From NCBI RefSeq assembly GCF_003671765.1, contig NZ_QPIB01000007.1, positions 492,158 through 556,157 on the forward strand: a DNA stretch of 64,000 nucleotides, given 5' to 3'. How positions within the stretch are numbered: the first letter of the stretch is position 1; every line of letters begins with the position of its first letter. This DNA comes from Xenophilus sp. E41 (lineage in GTDB: Bacteria; Pseudomonadota; Gammaproteobacteria; Burkholderiales; Burkholderiaceae_C). The notes below the pieces were generated by a model. That model saw nothing but the letters and a program-made list of their open reading frames with translations, had not been told where the DNA came from and did not search any database. Shown here piece by piece: positions 38,469-47,910 of this stretch. The position numbers were made by a program, and so were the translations under genes.

Positions 38469-41400
38469 ATGAGTCCGTCCAAGCCCTTCATCGAACGCCC
38501 GGTCGCCACCGGCCTGCTGATGCTGGCGATCGTGCTGGCCGGCTTGGTGGGCCTGCGCTTCCTGCCGCTGGCGGCGCTGCCACAGGTCGACTACCCGACC
38601 ATCCAGGTGCAGACGCTGTACCCCGGCGGCAGCCCCGAGGTGATGAGCCGCACCGTGAGCGCCCCCCTGGAGCGCCAGTTCGGCCAGATGGCCGGGCTCA
38701 ACCGCATGAGCTCGGTGAGCGCGGCGGGCGTGTCCATCGTCACCCTGCAGTTCGACCTGAACCAGACGCTCGACGTCGCCGAGCAGCAGGTGCAGGCCGC
38801 CATCAATGCCGGCGGTTCCTTCCTGCCGGCCGACCTGCCGGCGCCGCCGGTGTATGCCAAGGTCAACCCGGCCGATTCGCCCATCCTCACGCTGGCCGTG
38901 AGTTCGGACACGATGAAGCTGACCGAGGTGCAGAACCTGGTCAATACCCGCCTGGCGCAGAAGATGAGCCAGGTCAACGGCGTCGGCCTGGTCACGCTCT
39001 CGGGCGGGCAGCGGCCGGCGGTGCGCATCCAGGCCGACACGAACGCGCTGGCCTCGGTGGGCATCGGCATCGACACGCTGCGCAGCGCGATCACCGCGGC
39101 CAACGCCAACAGTGCCAAGGGCAGCTTCGACGGCCCCAAGCGCTCGTACACCATCAACAGCAACGACCAGCTGATGGCGGCGGCCGACTACATGAATCTC
39201 ATCGTGGCGTGGAAGAACGGCGCCCCGGTGCGCATGCGCGATGTGGCGAAGGTGGTCGACAGCGCCGAGAACACCGAGCTGGGCGCCTGGGCCGCGCTCA
39301 AGGGCGGCGAGGTGGTGTCGCAGAGTCAGGCGAAGGGCGGGGACGGCGTGCTGCGGCCCGCCGTCATCCTGAATGTGCAGCGCCAGCCCGGCGCCAACGT
39401 GATCGCGACCGTGGACGCCATCAAGAAGCAGCTGCCCGAGCTGGAGGCCTCGCTGCCCGGCGCGGTGCGGGTGGAGATCCTGTCGGACCGCACCACGGGC
39501 ATCCTCGCGTCGGTCGAGCACGTGCAGCTGGAACTGATCCTGGCCGTGGTGCTGGTGGTGCTGGTGATCTTCTTCTTCCTGCACAGCGTGCAGGCGACGG
39601 TCATCGCCAGCATCGCGGTGCCGATCTCGCTGGTGGGCACCTGCGGGCTGATGTACCTGCTGGGCTATTCGCTCAACAACCTGAGCCTGATGGCACTCAC
39701 GATCGCGACCGGCTTCGTGGTCGACGACGCGATCGTGATGATCGAGAACATCGCGCGCTACCTGGAGGAGGGCGAGAAGCCCTTCGCCGCGGCAGTGAAG
39801 GGAGCGACGCAGATCGGCTTCACCATCATCTCGCTCACGATCTCGCTGATCGCGGTGCTGATCCCGCTGCTGTTCATGAGCGACGTGGTCGGGCGGCTGT
39901 TCCGCGAGTTCGCCGTGACGCTGGCCATCACCATCCTCATCTCGGCGGTGGTGTCCCTGACGCTCGTGCCGATGATGTCGGCGCGCTGGCTCAAGCCGGA
40001 ATCGCAGCAGGGCGGCCGGCTCGGCCACAAGGTGCAGGCCTTCTTCGACCGCGTGATCGCGCGCTACGACGTGGGCCTGCACTGGGTGCTGCGTCACCAG
40101 CCGCTGACGCTGATCGTGGCCGTGGCGACGATGGCGCTCACGGTGCTGCTGTACGTCGCCATCCCCAAGGGCCTGTTCCCGACGCAGGACACCGGCCAGC
40201 TCAAGGGCCGCATCGAGGCGGCGCAGGACGTGTCGTACCAGCGCATGGCCGAGCTGCAGCAGGCGGCGGCCACGTCGATCCTGGGCGACGAGGACGTGCA
40301 GAGCGTGAGCGCGGTGGTCGGCGTGGACGCCGCCAACAACACCACGCTGAACACCGGCAGCGTGCTGGTCAACCTGCGGCCCGGTCGCGGCGACCAGCAA
40401 GAGACCATGCAGCGCCTGCGCGAGCGCGTGCGCCAGCAGGTGGCGGGCGTCACGCTGTACCTGCAGCCCACGCAGGACCTGACCATCGACGCCGAGACCG
40501 GCCCGACCGAGTTCCGCATCTCGCTCGAGGGCGTGGACACGCAGGCGGTGAACGACTGGGCGAAGAAGCTGGTCGACAAGCTGCGCAGCGATGCGCTCAC
40601 GGCCACGGTGCGCAACGCCACCACCGATGCCGGCGCGCAGGGCCTGGCGGCGTACGTGGACATCGACCGCAACACCGCGTCGCGCCTGTCCGTCACCGCC
40701 AGCTCGGTGGACGACGCGCTGTATAGCGCCTTCGGCCAGCGCATCGTGTCGACGATCTTCACCGAGACCAACCAGTACCGCGTGATCCTGGAGGCGCAGC
40801 GCGATGGCCTCGAGTCCATCCAGGGCCTGGGCACGCTGCAGATGAAGACGGGGGGCGGCAGCACCACGCCGCTGTCGTCCTTCGCGACCGTGCGCGAGCA
40901 GCTCGCGCCGCTGCAGGTCACGCGGGTGGCGCAGTACCCCTCGGCCACGGTGGGCTTCGACACCGCGCCGGGCGTGGCGCTGGGCAAGTCGGTGTCGGCG
41001 ATCCGCGCGGCGGCGCAGGAGATCGGCATGCCGGGGAGCATCACGATGCGCTTCCTGGGCGCGGCCGGTGCTTATGAGAAGTCGCTGACCAGCCAGCTGT
41101 GGCTGATCCTGGCGGCCGTGGTGTGCGTGTACATCGTGCTGGGCGTGCTGTACGAAAGTTATGTGCACCCGCTCACGATCCTGTCGACGCTGCCCTCGGC
41201 CGGCGTGGGGGCGCTGCTGGCACTCATGCTGACCGGCAACGACCTGGGCGTGATCGGCATCATCGGGATCATCCTGCTGATCGGCATCGTCAAGAAGAAC
41301 GCGATCATGATGATCGACTTCGCCATCGACGCGGAACGCAACGAGGGCAAGTCGCCGCAGGAGGCGATCCACCAGGCGGCGCTGCTGCGTTTCCGGCCCA

Positions 41401-41633
41401 TCCTGATGACCACGCTGGCGGCGCTGTTCGCGGCGGTGCCGCTGATGCTGGGCTGGGGCGAGGGGGCCGAGCTGCGGCGGCCGCTGGGGCTGGCCATCTT
41501 CGGCGGGCTGGTGGTGTCGCAGGTGTTGACGCTGTTCACGACGCCGGTGATTTATTTGGCGTTTGATCGGATGGGGCGGAGGTTTTCGAGGCGTTCTGGG
41601 GAAGCCTCCGATACGGAAGGGGCTTCCGCGTGA
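38469..41633 (+). CDS. mdtB: RND multidrug efflux permease MdtB
   Basis: This is one of the two inner-membrane permeases of the MdtABC drug and bile-salt pump. The 1054-aa protein has 12 expected membrane helices in two halves. Seen features are FIERPVATGLLMLAIVLAG, the porter segments, the TM4 proton-relay pattern ATGFVVDDAIVMIENI, and GIVKKNAIMMIDFAID in the second half. It resembles MdtB in the N-terminal VDYPTIQVQTLYPGGSPEVM stretch. The gene is followed by a 667-bp gap with a repeat element before mdtC, unlike the compact E. coli operon. Confidence 0.93.
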   Translation: MSPSKPFIERPVATGLLMLAIVLAGLVGLRFLPLAALPQVDYPTIQVQTLYPGGSPEVMSRTVSAPLERQFGQMAGLNRMSSVSAAGVSIVTLQFDLNQTLDVAEQQVQAAINAGGSFLPADLPAPPVYAKVNPADSPILTLAVSSDTMKLTEVQNLVNTRLAQKMSQVNGVGLVTLSGGQRPAVRIQADTNALASVGIGIDTLRSAITAANANSAKGSFDGPKRSYTINSNDQLMAAADYMNLIVAWKNGAPVRMRDVAKVVDSAENTELGAWAALKGGEVVSQSQAKGGDGVLRPAVILNVQRQPGANVIATVDAIKKQLPELEASLPGAVRVEILSDRTTGILASVEHVQLELILAVVLVVLVIFFFLHSVQATVIASIAVPISLVGTCGLMYLLGYSLNNLSLMALTIATGFVVDDAIVMIENIARYLEEGEKPFAAAVKGATQIGFTIISLTISLIAVLIPLLFMSDVVGRLFREFAVTLAITILISAVVSLTLVPMMSARWLKPESQQGGRLGHKVQAFFDRVIARYDVGLHWVLRHQPLTLIVAVATMALTVLLYVAIPKGLFPTQDTGQLKGRIEAAQDVSYQRMAELQQAAATSILGDEDVQSVSAVVGVDAANNTTLNTGSVLVNLRPGRGDQQETMQRLRERVRQQVAGVTLYLQPTQDLTIDAETGPTEFRISLEGVDTQAVNDWAKKLVDKLRSDALTATVRNATTDAGAQGLAAYVDIDRNTASRLSVTASSVDDALYSAFGQRIVSTIFTETNQYRVILEAQRDGLESIQGLGTLQMKTGGGSTTPLSSFATVREQLAPLQVTRVAQYPSATVGFDTAPGVALGKSVSAIRAAAQEIGMPGSITMRFLGAAGAYEKSLTSQLWLILAAVVCVYIVLGVLYESYVHPLTILSTLPSAGVGALLALMLTGNDLGVIGIIGIILLIGIVKKNAIMMIDFAIDAERNEGKSPQEAIHQAALLRFRPILMTTLAALFAAVPLMLGWGEGAELRRPLGLAIFGGLVVSQVLTLFTTPVIYLAFDRMGRRFSRRSGEASDTEGASA

Positions 41634-41694
41634 GCATTGTTTGGCCTTGCTCAGGGGTGATGCGCAGGGGCCGCTCATGCCGCGGCAGGGCAGT

Positions 41695-42220
41695 CACTTT
41701 CTTTGCTTCGCCAAAGAAAGTAACCAAAGAAAGGCGACCCTGCTGGCTGCGACCCTCCGCTTCGCTGCGGGCGACCTGTGTCGCGACGCTGGCGGGGTGC
41801 GCCGCAGAACTCGCTGCGTTCACTTCGTTCTCTACGCTCGAACAGCTGCGGCGAGTCAGATCACGAAGCAGCTGTTGCCGCACGCGGCACAGCTGCCACC
41901 CCGCCATCGCCGCGCCCCAGGCGCATCCAGAAGGGACCTGGGGAGACGATCGGGCCATCGCTTCGCTCGGCCCCCGGAAAAACACAAAACAAGGACAAGG
42001 CTGCGCAGCAGCATTGTTGACCCCGGTCCCCTCTGTATGCGCCGAGGAGCGCAGCGGCTGGCGGATCAGGGCTCGCGATTGTCTGAGCGAAGCGAGTTTG
42101 AGCGAGACCCCGCCAGCCGCGAGCACCGCAGGTTGCCCCGTAGCGAAGCGAAGGGGACGCAGACAGTGGGGTCGCCTTTCTTTTGCCTACTTTTCTTTGG
42201 CGAGACAAAGAAAAGTAGGT
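41695..42220. repeat. 526-bp element bounded by about 50-bp inverted repeats, between mdtB and mdtC
   Basis: This is the only stretch of over 300 bases without a recognised gene. Its left end (41695-41740) begins CACTTTCTTTGCTTCGCC and runs to GAAAGGCGACCC. Its right end (42168-42220) reads the same in reverse complement with a few changes (GGGTCGCCTTTCTTTTGCC to AAAGAAAAGTAGG). Each end contains its own small hairpin (CTTTG-TTCGCC-AAAG). The middle is rich in short repeats such as GAGCGAAGCGAG. It has no plausible gene: frames crossing it read low-complexity peptides such as VTFFGEAKKVT. It resembles uncharacterised interspersed repeats seen in Comamonadaceae and Xanthomonadaceae genomes. 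Confidence 0.8.
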
Positions 42221-42300
42221 GCGCCGCCGGGCGCACATCCCGGCTCCTGCCTTAGAAAAGGCACCCGGACAACTCAGCAAACGAACATAGGAGCAGGCCC

Positions 42301-45300
42301 ATGAACCTCTCCTACATCTTCGTCAAACGCCCCATCGCCACCGTCCTCCTGACGATCGGCATCGCCCTGGCCGGCATCATGGCCTTCTTCGTCCTGCCGG
42401 TCTCGCCGCTGCCGCAGGTCGACTTCCCGGTGATCTCGGTGTCGGCCAGCCTGCCCGGCGCCAGCCCGAGCACGATGGCGTCCAGCGTCGCCACGCCACT
42501 GGAGCGGCGCCTGGGCGTGATCCCGGGCGTCAACGAGCTGACGTCCAACAGCTCCACCGGCTCGACGCGCGTCACGCTGCAATTCGACCTCAGCCGCAAC
42601 ATCGACTCCGCCGCGCGCGAGGTGCAGGCCGCGATCAACGCCGCGCGCGCCGACCTGCCGAGCACGCTTCGCAGCAACCCGACCTACCGCAAGGCCAACC
42701 CCACCGCGGCGCCGGTGATGATCCTGGCGCTCACCTCGAAGACGCGCACCCCCGGGCAGATCTACGACGCGGTGTCCAACATCGTCAGCCAGCGCCTGTC
42801 GCAGGTCGACGGCGTCGGCGACGTGGAGATCGGTGGCGGTTCGCTGCCGGCGGTGCGCGTGGAGCTCGACCCGTTCCCGCTCAACCGCATGGGCATCAGC
42901 ACCGAGGACGTGCGCGCCGCCATCCAGGCCAACAACGCCAACCGGCCCAAGGGCACGATCCAGAGCGAGGACCGGCGGCTGCAGATCTACACGCCCGCGC
43001 CGGGCCTGCGCGCAGCCGACTACCGCGACCTGGTGATCGCCTGGCGCAACAACGCGCCGGTCAAGCTCTCGGACGTGGCCCGAGTGACCGACAGCGTGGA
43101 GAACACGCGCACCGTGGGCCTGTTCAACGGCCAGCCGGCGGTGATCGTGCTGGTCACGCAGGAGCCGGGCGCGAACATCATCGAGACGGTGGACGGCGTG
43201 CGCAGGCTCCTGCCCGAGCTGCGCGAGCAACTGCCGCAGGACATCTCGGTGCAGGTTGCGTCGGACCGCACGAATTCGATCCGCGCCTCGCTGCGCGAGG
43301 TCGAGGTCACGCTGGTGATCTCGGTGATGCTCGTCGTCTTCGTCGTGGGCGTGTTCCTGCGCCGTGCGCGGGCCACCATCATCCCGGCGGTGGCCACGGT
43401 GGTGTCGCTGCTCGGCACCTTCGGCGTCATGTACCTGCTGGGCTTCTCGCTCAACAACCTGTCGCTGATGGCGCTCACGGTGGCGACCGGCTTCGTCGTC
43501 GACGACGCCATCGTGGTGCTGGAGAACACGCAGCGCCACATCGAGGCAGGCATGGGCCGGCTCGAGGCCGCGCTCAAGGGCGCGCGCGAGGTCGGCTTCA
43601 CGGTGCTGTCGATCAGCCTGTCGCTGGTGGCGGTGTTCATTCCGCTGCTGTTCATGGGCGGGCAGGTGGGGCGCCTGTTCAAGGAGTTCGCCATCACGCT
43701 GTCGGCCTCGGTGCTGATCTCGCTGGTGATCTCGCTGACCACCACGCCGATGCTGTGCGCCACGCTGCTTCGCGCCGAGTCGTACTACGCGCGCAAGAAG
43801 CCCGGGCGCATGTCCGGTCCGTTCCTGCGCTGGACCGAGCGGCTGTGGCAGTGGAGCCTGCGCACCTATGCACACAGCCTGGACTGGGCGCTGGCGAGCA
43901 AGGCGCTGGTGATGCTTTCGCTGGCGGTGGTCGTGGGGCTGAACGTGTACCTGTTCGCCCACATCCCCAAGGGCTTCTTCCCGCAGCAGGACAACGGCCA
44001 GCTCAACGCGGGCATCCGTGCCGACCAGAGCATCTCGTCGACCGCGCTCAAGGCGAAGCTCAAGCAGGCGGTGGACATCATCAACGCCGACCCGGCGGTG
44101 GACACCGTGGTGGCCTTCGGTGGCGGCTCGCGCGCGGGCGGCGGCTTCATGTTCGTCAACCTCAAGCCCTACGGTTCGGCGCGCACCGAGAAGACGCAGG
44201 TCGTGATCGACCGGCTGCGGCCCCAGCTCAACCAGCTCACCGGCCTGCGCGTGTTCCTCGGCCCGGTGCAGGACCTGCGCATGGGCGGGCGGCAGAGCAA
44301 CTCGACCTACCAGTACACGCTCAAGAGCGATTCGCTGGCCGACCTGCGCACCTGGTCGAAGAAGCTGGCCGACCGCATGCAGGAGCTGCCGCAGCTCACC
44401 GACGTGGACGGCGAGTCCTCGGACAACGGCGTCGAGACCTTCGTGCAGGTCGATCGCGACGCCGCGGCGCGTCTGGGCGTGAACACCTCGGCCATCAACA
44501 CCGCCCTGTACAACGCCTACGGCCAGCGCTCGGTGGCGACGATCTACAACGACCTGAACCAGTACTCAGTGATCATGGAGTGGTCGCCGCGCTTCCAGCT
44601 GTCGCCCATCGTGCTGAAGGACCTGTACGTGCCCTCGACGCTCAACACCAGCACCAACGCCGCGACGGGTGCCACCACGGTGAGCAGCGTCCAGGCCAAC
44701 ACCGACGCGAGCACAGGCACCTCCACCGTGACCTCGGCCAACCCGGCGTCGCGCACCTCCTCGGCGGGGCAGGCCATCGCGTCGAACACCACGGCCTTGG
44801 TGCCGCTGTCGGCCTTCGCGCGGGTGGCCGAGCGGGCGGTGCCCAGCTCCATCAGCCACGAGGACACCGAGCTTGCGAGTACGGTGTCCTTCAGCCTGGC
44901 CGACGGCGTGACGCTCGCGGAGGGGCAGCGGCTGGTCAAGCAGGCCGAGAACGACATCGCCATGCCCATCAACGTGCGCGGCAGCTTCTCGGGCACGGCG
45001 CGCGCGGCGCAGGACTCCAACTCGCAGCAGGCCGTGCTGATCCTGGCCGCCATCGTGGTGATCTACATCGTGCTGGGCATCCTGTACGAGAGCCTGATCC
45101 ACCCGATCACGGTGCTGACCACGCTGCCCTCGGCCGGCGTCGGTGCGGTGCTGGCGCTGCTGCTCTTCCGCATGGAGCTGTCGATCATCGCGCTCATCGG
45201 GCTGTTCCTGCTGATCGGCATCGTCAAGAAGAACGCCATCATGATCATCGACTTCGCGCTGGAGGCCGAGCGCTCGCGCGGGCTCACGGCGCTCGAGGCC

Positions 45301-45549
45301 GTGCGCGAGGCCAGCCTGCTGCGCTTCCGACCCATCCTCATGACCACGCTGGCCGCCGCGCTGGGCGCACTGCCGCTGGCCATCGGCTTCGGCCAGGGGG
45401 CCGAGCTGCGCCAGCCGCTGGGCGTGGCCATCATCGGCGGCCTGATCGCGAGCCAGCTGCTGACCCTGCTCACGGTGCCCGTGGTCTACGTGCTGCTCGA
45501 CAAGCTGCGCCGCCGGCCCGCGAACGAACGCCACCTGGCGAGGGCCTGA
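42301..45549 (+). CDS. mdtC: RND multidrug efflux permease MdtC
   Basis: This second permease forms a heteromultimer with MdtB. The 1082-aa protein has the same architecture: FVKRPIATVLLTIGIALAG start, VATGFVVDDAIVVLENTQR and GIVKKNAIMIIDFALE. Between LYVPSTLN and LVPLSAFARV it carries an insert of about 50 residues rich in Ser, Thr and Ala, which lengthens it by about 55 residues relative to E. coli MdtC (1025 aa). AGGAG at 42289-42293 sets the start. The outer-membrane factor gene starts 5 nt after its stop codon. Confidence 0.93.
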   Translation: MNLSYIFVKRPIATVLLTIGIALAGIMAFFVLPVSPLPQVDFPVISVSASLPGASPSTMASSVATPLERRLGVIPGVNELTSNSSTGSTRVTLQFDLSRNIDSAAREVQAAINAARADLPSTLRSNPTYRKANPTAAPVMILALTSKTRTPGQIYDAVSNIVSQRLSQVDGVGDVEIGGGSLPAVRVELDPFPLNRMGISTEDVRAAIQANNANRPKGTIQSEDRRLQIYTPAPGLRAADYRDLVIAWRNNAPVKLSDVARVTDSVENTRTVGLFNGQPAVIVLVTQEPGANIIETVDGVRRLLPELREQLPQDISVQVASDRTNSIRASLREVEVTLVISVMLVVFVVGVFLRRARATIIPAVATVVSLLGTFGVMYLLGFSLNNLSLMALTVATGFVVDDAIVVLENTQRHIEAGMGRLEAALKGAREVGFTVLSISLSLVAVFIPLLFMGGQVGRLFKEFAITLSASVLISLVISLTTTPMLCATLLRAESYYARKKPGRMSGPFLRWTERLWQWSLRTYAHSLDWALASKALVMLSLAVVVGLNVYLFAHIPKGFFPQQDNGQLNAGIRADQSISSTALKAKLKQAVDIINADPAVDTVVAFGGGSRAGGGFMFVNLKPYGSARTEKTQVVIDRLRPQLNQLTGLRVFLGPVQDLRMGGRQSNSTYQYTLKSDSLADLRTWSKKLADRMQELPQLTDVDGESSDNGVETFVQVDRDAAARLGVNTSAINTALYNAYGQRSVATIYNDLNQYSVIMEWSPRFQLSPIVLKDLYVPSTLNTSTNAATGATTVSSVQANTDASTGTSTVTSANPASRTSSAGQAIASNTTALVPLSAFARVAERAVPSSISHEDTELASTVSFSLADGVTLAEGQRLVKQAENDIAMPINVRGSFSGTARAAQDSNSQQAVLILAAIVVIYIVLGILYESLIHPITVLTTLPSAGVGAVLALLLFRMELSIIALIGLFLLIGIVKKNAIMIIDFALEAERSRGLTALEAVREASLLRFRPILMTTLAAALGALPLAIGFGQGAELRQPLGVAIIGGLIASQLLTLLTVPVVYVLLDKLRRRPANERHLARA

Positions 45550-45553
45550 TCCC

Positions 45554-47071
45554 ATGACCATCCTGTTTCTCGAACGCTATCGAATCCATAGCAGTCCGCG
45601 CCCGTCCGGCGGACGTTCCAGGCACTTTTTTCTTGCGACTACCGCGCTGGCCGCGGCGCTGGCGCTGGGCGGCTGCGCGGTCGGCCCGCGTTACGAGCGG
45701 CCTGTTGCGGTCACGGCCTCGGCCTTCAAGGAAGCACCGGCTGCCGAGGGCTGGGTGCCGGCGCAGCCCGGCGATGCGCTCGACCGCGGCGAGTGGTGGA
45801 CCCGCTTCGGCGACCCGCAGCTCGACGCGCTGGCCGCGCGCGTGCAGATCTCGAACCAGAACATCGCCGCCGCCGTGGCCGCCTACACGCAGGCCCAGGC
45901 GCTGGTGCGCCAGCAGCGCGCCGCGCTGTTCCCGAGTGTGAGCCTGGACGGCAGCGGGCGCCGCACGGGCGCGGTGCGCAACGACGGCACGGGCTCGCCC
46001 ACCAATAGCTTCTCGGCCAGCCTGGCGGCGGACTGGTCGCCCGACCTGTGGGGCCGGCTGCGCGAGGCCGTCGGCAGCGCGCAGGCCAACGCGCAGGCCA
46101 GCGAGGCCGACCTGGCGTCGGCGCGTCTGTCGGCGGTCGGCGACCTCGTCACCAACTACTTCTCGCTGCGCGAGGCCGACACCGAGCTGCGTCTGCTGAA
46201 CGAGACCATCGAGGGCTACGAGCGCGCGCTGACCATCACGCGCAACCGTTATGAGGCCGGCATCGCCGCGCAGACCGACGTGCTGCAGGCCCAGACGCAG
46301 CTGGTCAGTGCCCAGGCCGAGCGCGTGGCACTGCGCCGCACCCGCGCCACCTACGAGCACGCCATCGCCGTGCTGGTGGGCGCCGTGCCGGCGGACTTCT
46401 CCATCGCGGTGGCCGACTGGAAGCCGACCGTGCCGGCCGTGCCCACCGGCGTGCCTTCGCTGCTGCTGCAGCGCCGGCCCGACATCGCGGCGGCCGAGCG
46501 TGCCGTCGCGTCGGCCAATGCGCAGATCGGCATCGCGCGCGCCGCGTACTTCCCGAACATCGGGCTCACGGCGTCGATCAGCAGCAGCACCAGCCGCGTG
46601 CGCGACCTCTTCGATGCGTCGAACATGCTGTGGGCGCTGGGCCTGTCGGTGGCGCAGACGGTGTTCGATGCGGGCGCCATCGGTGCCGGCGTCGATGCCG
46701 CCAAGGCCGCGCATGAAGCCAGCGTGGCACGCTATCGCCAGACCGTGCTCGCCGCCTTCCAGAGCGTGGAAGACCAGCTCAGCGCCACGGCCGCGCTGGC
46801 GGAGCAGGAGGGCCTGCGCCGCACCGCCTCGCTGGCGGCCGACCGCACCGAGCAGCAACTGCTCAACCGCTACCGCGCCGGGCAGGTCAGCTACACCGAC
46901 GTGGTCAGCGCCCAGGCCTCGGCCCTGAGCGCGCGGCGCAGCCTGGTGCAGGTGCAGCTCGCGCGGCAGACCGCGGCCGTGGGGCTGATCCAGTCGCTGG
47001 GCGGTGGGTGGGAGGCGGCCTGGCTGCGCGATGCCGCGCCCGCGGTCGAGCCCGCTCGAAGCCCGGGCTGA
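45554..47071 (+). CDS. RND efflux outer-membrane lipoprotein (NodT/OprM family)
   Basis: This 505-aa protein forms the outer-membrane channel for the MdtABC-type pump. It has a lipobox (LALGGC) and the family pattern VGPRYERPV after it. Two outer-membrane-efflux repeats follow, with the EWWTRFGDPQLDALAARV and RRPDIAAAERAVASANAQIG motifs. Its first 27 residues are unusual: the stretch RYRIHSSPRPSGGRSRHFF comes from a dispersed short repeat, so the true start might be closer to the hydrophobic core. No start codon other than ATG 45554 is convincing. It lies 5 nt after mdtC. Confidence 0.9.
   Translation: MTILFLERYRIHSSPRPSGGRSRHFFLATTALAAALALGGCAVGPRYERPVAVTASAFKEAPAAEGWVPAQPGDALDRGEWWTRFGDPQLDALAARVQISNQNIAAAVAAYTQAQALVRQQRAALFPSVSLDGSGRRTGAVRNDGTGSPTNSFSASLAADWSPDLWGRLREAVGSAQANAQASEADLASARLSAVGDLVTNYFSLREADTELRLLNETIEGYERALTITRNRYEAGIAAQTDVLQAQTQLVSAQAERVALRRTRATYEHAIAVLVGAVPADFSIAVADWKPTVPAVPTGVPSLLLQRRPDIAAAERAVASANAQIGIARAAYFPNIGLTASISSSTSRVRDLFDASNMLWALGLSVAQTVFDAGAIGAGVDAAKAAHEASVARYRQTVLAAFQSVEDQLSATAALAEQEGLRRTASLAADRTEQQLLNRYRAGQVSYTDVVSAQASALSARRSLVQVQLARQTAAVGLIQSLGGGWEAAWLRDAAPAVEPARSPG
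45574..45634 (+). repeat. Dispersed short repeat inside the 5' end of the outer-membrane factor gene
   Basis: The copy reads ACGCTATCGAATCCATAGC, GTCCGCGCCCGTCCGGCGGACG (a self-paired core) and TTCCAGGCACTTTTTTC. It starts about 20 nt after the ATG at 45554. In other members of the family this sequence lies between genes. Confidence 0.68.
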
Positions 47072-47184
47072 GCGGCCTGGGACGCACGCCGGGCGGCAGG
47101 CCCGAAATTGTTGTGGATGGCGTCCACTTCATCGCCTACAGTCCGGGCTCGCACCGGCTGCGGTGCCGCTTCAGCAAGGACAGC

Positions 47185-47817
47185 ATGGGCAAGGTATTCG
47201 TCAACATCGGCCTGAGCCTCGACGGCTACATGGCTCCCGAGGGCATGCGGATGGACCGGCCCGATCACCTGGGCTGGGGCGCCAAGTGGGGCGCGATGAT
47301 GGGCTGGCTGCTGCGCCAGCAGCACTTCCGCGAGAACGTGCTCAAGGCCGGGCCGGGCGGAGAAACCGGGCCCATCAACGACCACGTGCGCAGCACCTTC
47401 GAGCGCATCGGGGCCAACATCATGGGCAAGCGCATGTTCGACCAGGGCGAGGCCGCCTGGCCGGAGGAGGCGCCCTTCCACACCCCCGTCTACGTGCTCA
47501 CGCACGAGAAGCGCGCGCCCTGGGTGCGGCCGGGCGGAACGACCTTCCACTTCGTCAACGACGGCCCGGAGCGCGCACTGGAACTCGCGCGCGCATCCGC
47601 CGGCGAGCGCGACGTGCGCATCTCGGGCGGGGCCGACGTGATCCAGCAGTACCTGAACCTGGGCGTCGTCGACGAACTCGAGATCGCCCTCGCGCCGGTG
47701 CTGTTCGGCGGCGGCCGGCGGCTGTTCGAGCACCTGCGCGAACCCGGCCCGGCCTGGCGCATCGACCGCGTGCTCGACGGGCCAGGAGCCACGCACCTGC
47801 GCTACGTGCGCGCCTGA
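47185..47817 (+). CDS. Dihydrofolate reductase-family / RibD C-terminal-domain protein
   Basis: This 210-aa protein has the RibD-C/DHFR-like fold: FVNIGLSLDGYMAPE at the N-terminus, NIMGKRMFDQGEAAWPEE, and SGGADVIQQYLNLGVVDELEIALAPVLFGGGRRLFE near the C-terminus. It is a stand-alone NADPH-reductase domain of unknown substrate, of the type common in soil bacteria. The ATG at 47185 is chosen because MGKVFVNI is the expected start. It is unrelated in position to the RibD-like gene at 22523. Confidence 0.85.
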   Translation: MGKVFVNIGLSLDGYMAPEGMRMDRPDHLGWGAKWGAMMGWLLRQQHFRENVLKAGPGGETGPINDHVRSTFERIGANIMGKRMFDQGEAAWPEEAPFHTPVYVLTHEKRAPWVRPGGTTFHFVNDGPERALELARASAGERDVRISGGADVIQQYLNLGVVDELEIALAPVLFGGGRRLFEHLREPGPAWRIDRVLDGPGATHLRYVRA

Positions 47818-47910
47818 GTCGGCGCGGGCGCCGGGTCACCGCGGGCGACGCCTCGCAGTGCCCGGGCCCTGTGCCGAGGGCAGCGCCAGGGGTATGTGGA
47901 GAATGGGCGC

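Noticed and set aside
36653..41678. Very long open frames overlapping mdtA and mdtB on both strands (over 1000 codons)
   Set aside because: They are GC-driven shadows: composition is rich in Arg, Gly, Ala, His and Pro with no motifs, and they cross well-recognised genes.
41563..42304. Open frames across the 526-bp element reading peptides such as VTFFGEAKKVT and FFCLLFFGETKKS
   Set aside because: They read through inverted repeats, lack start signals and resemble spurious annotations over similar repeats; better explained as repeat DNA.
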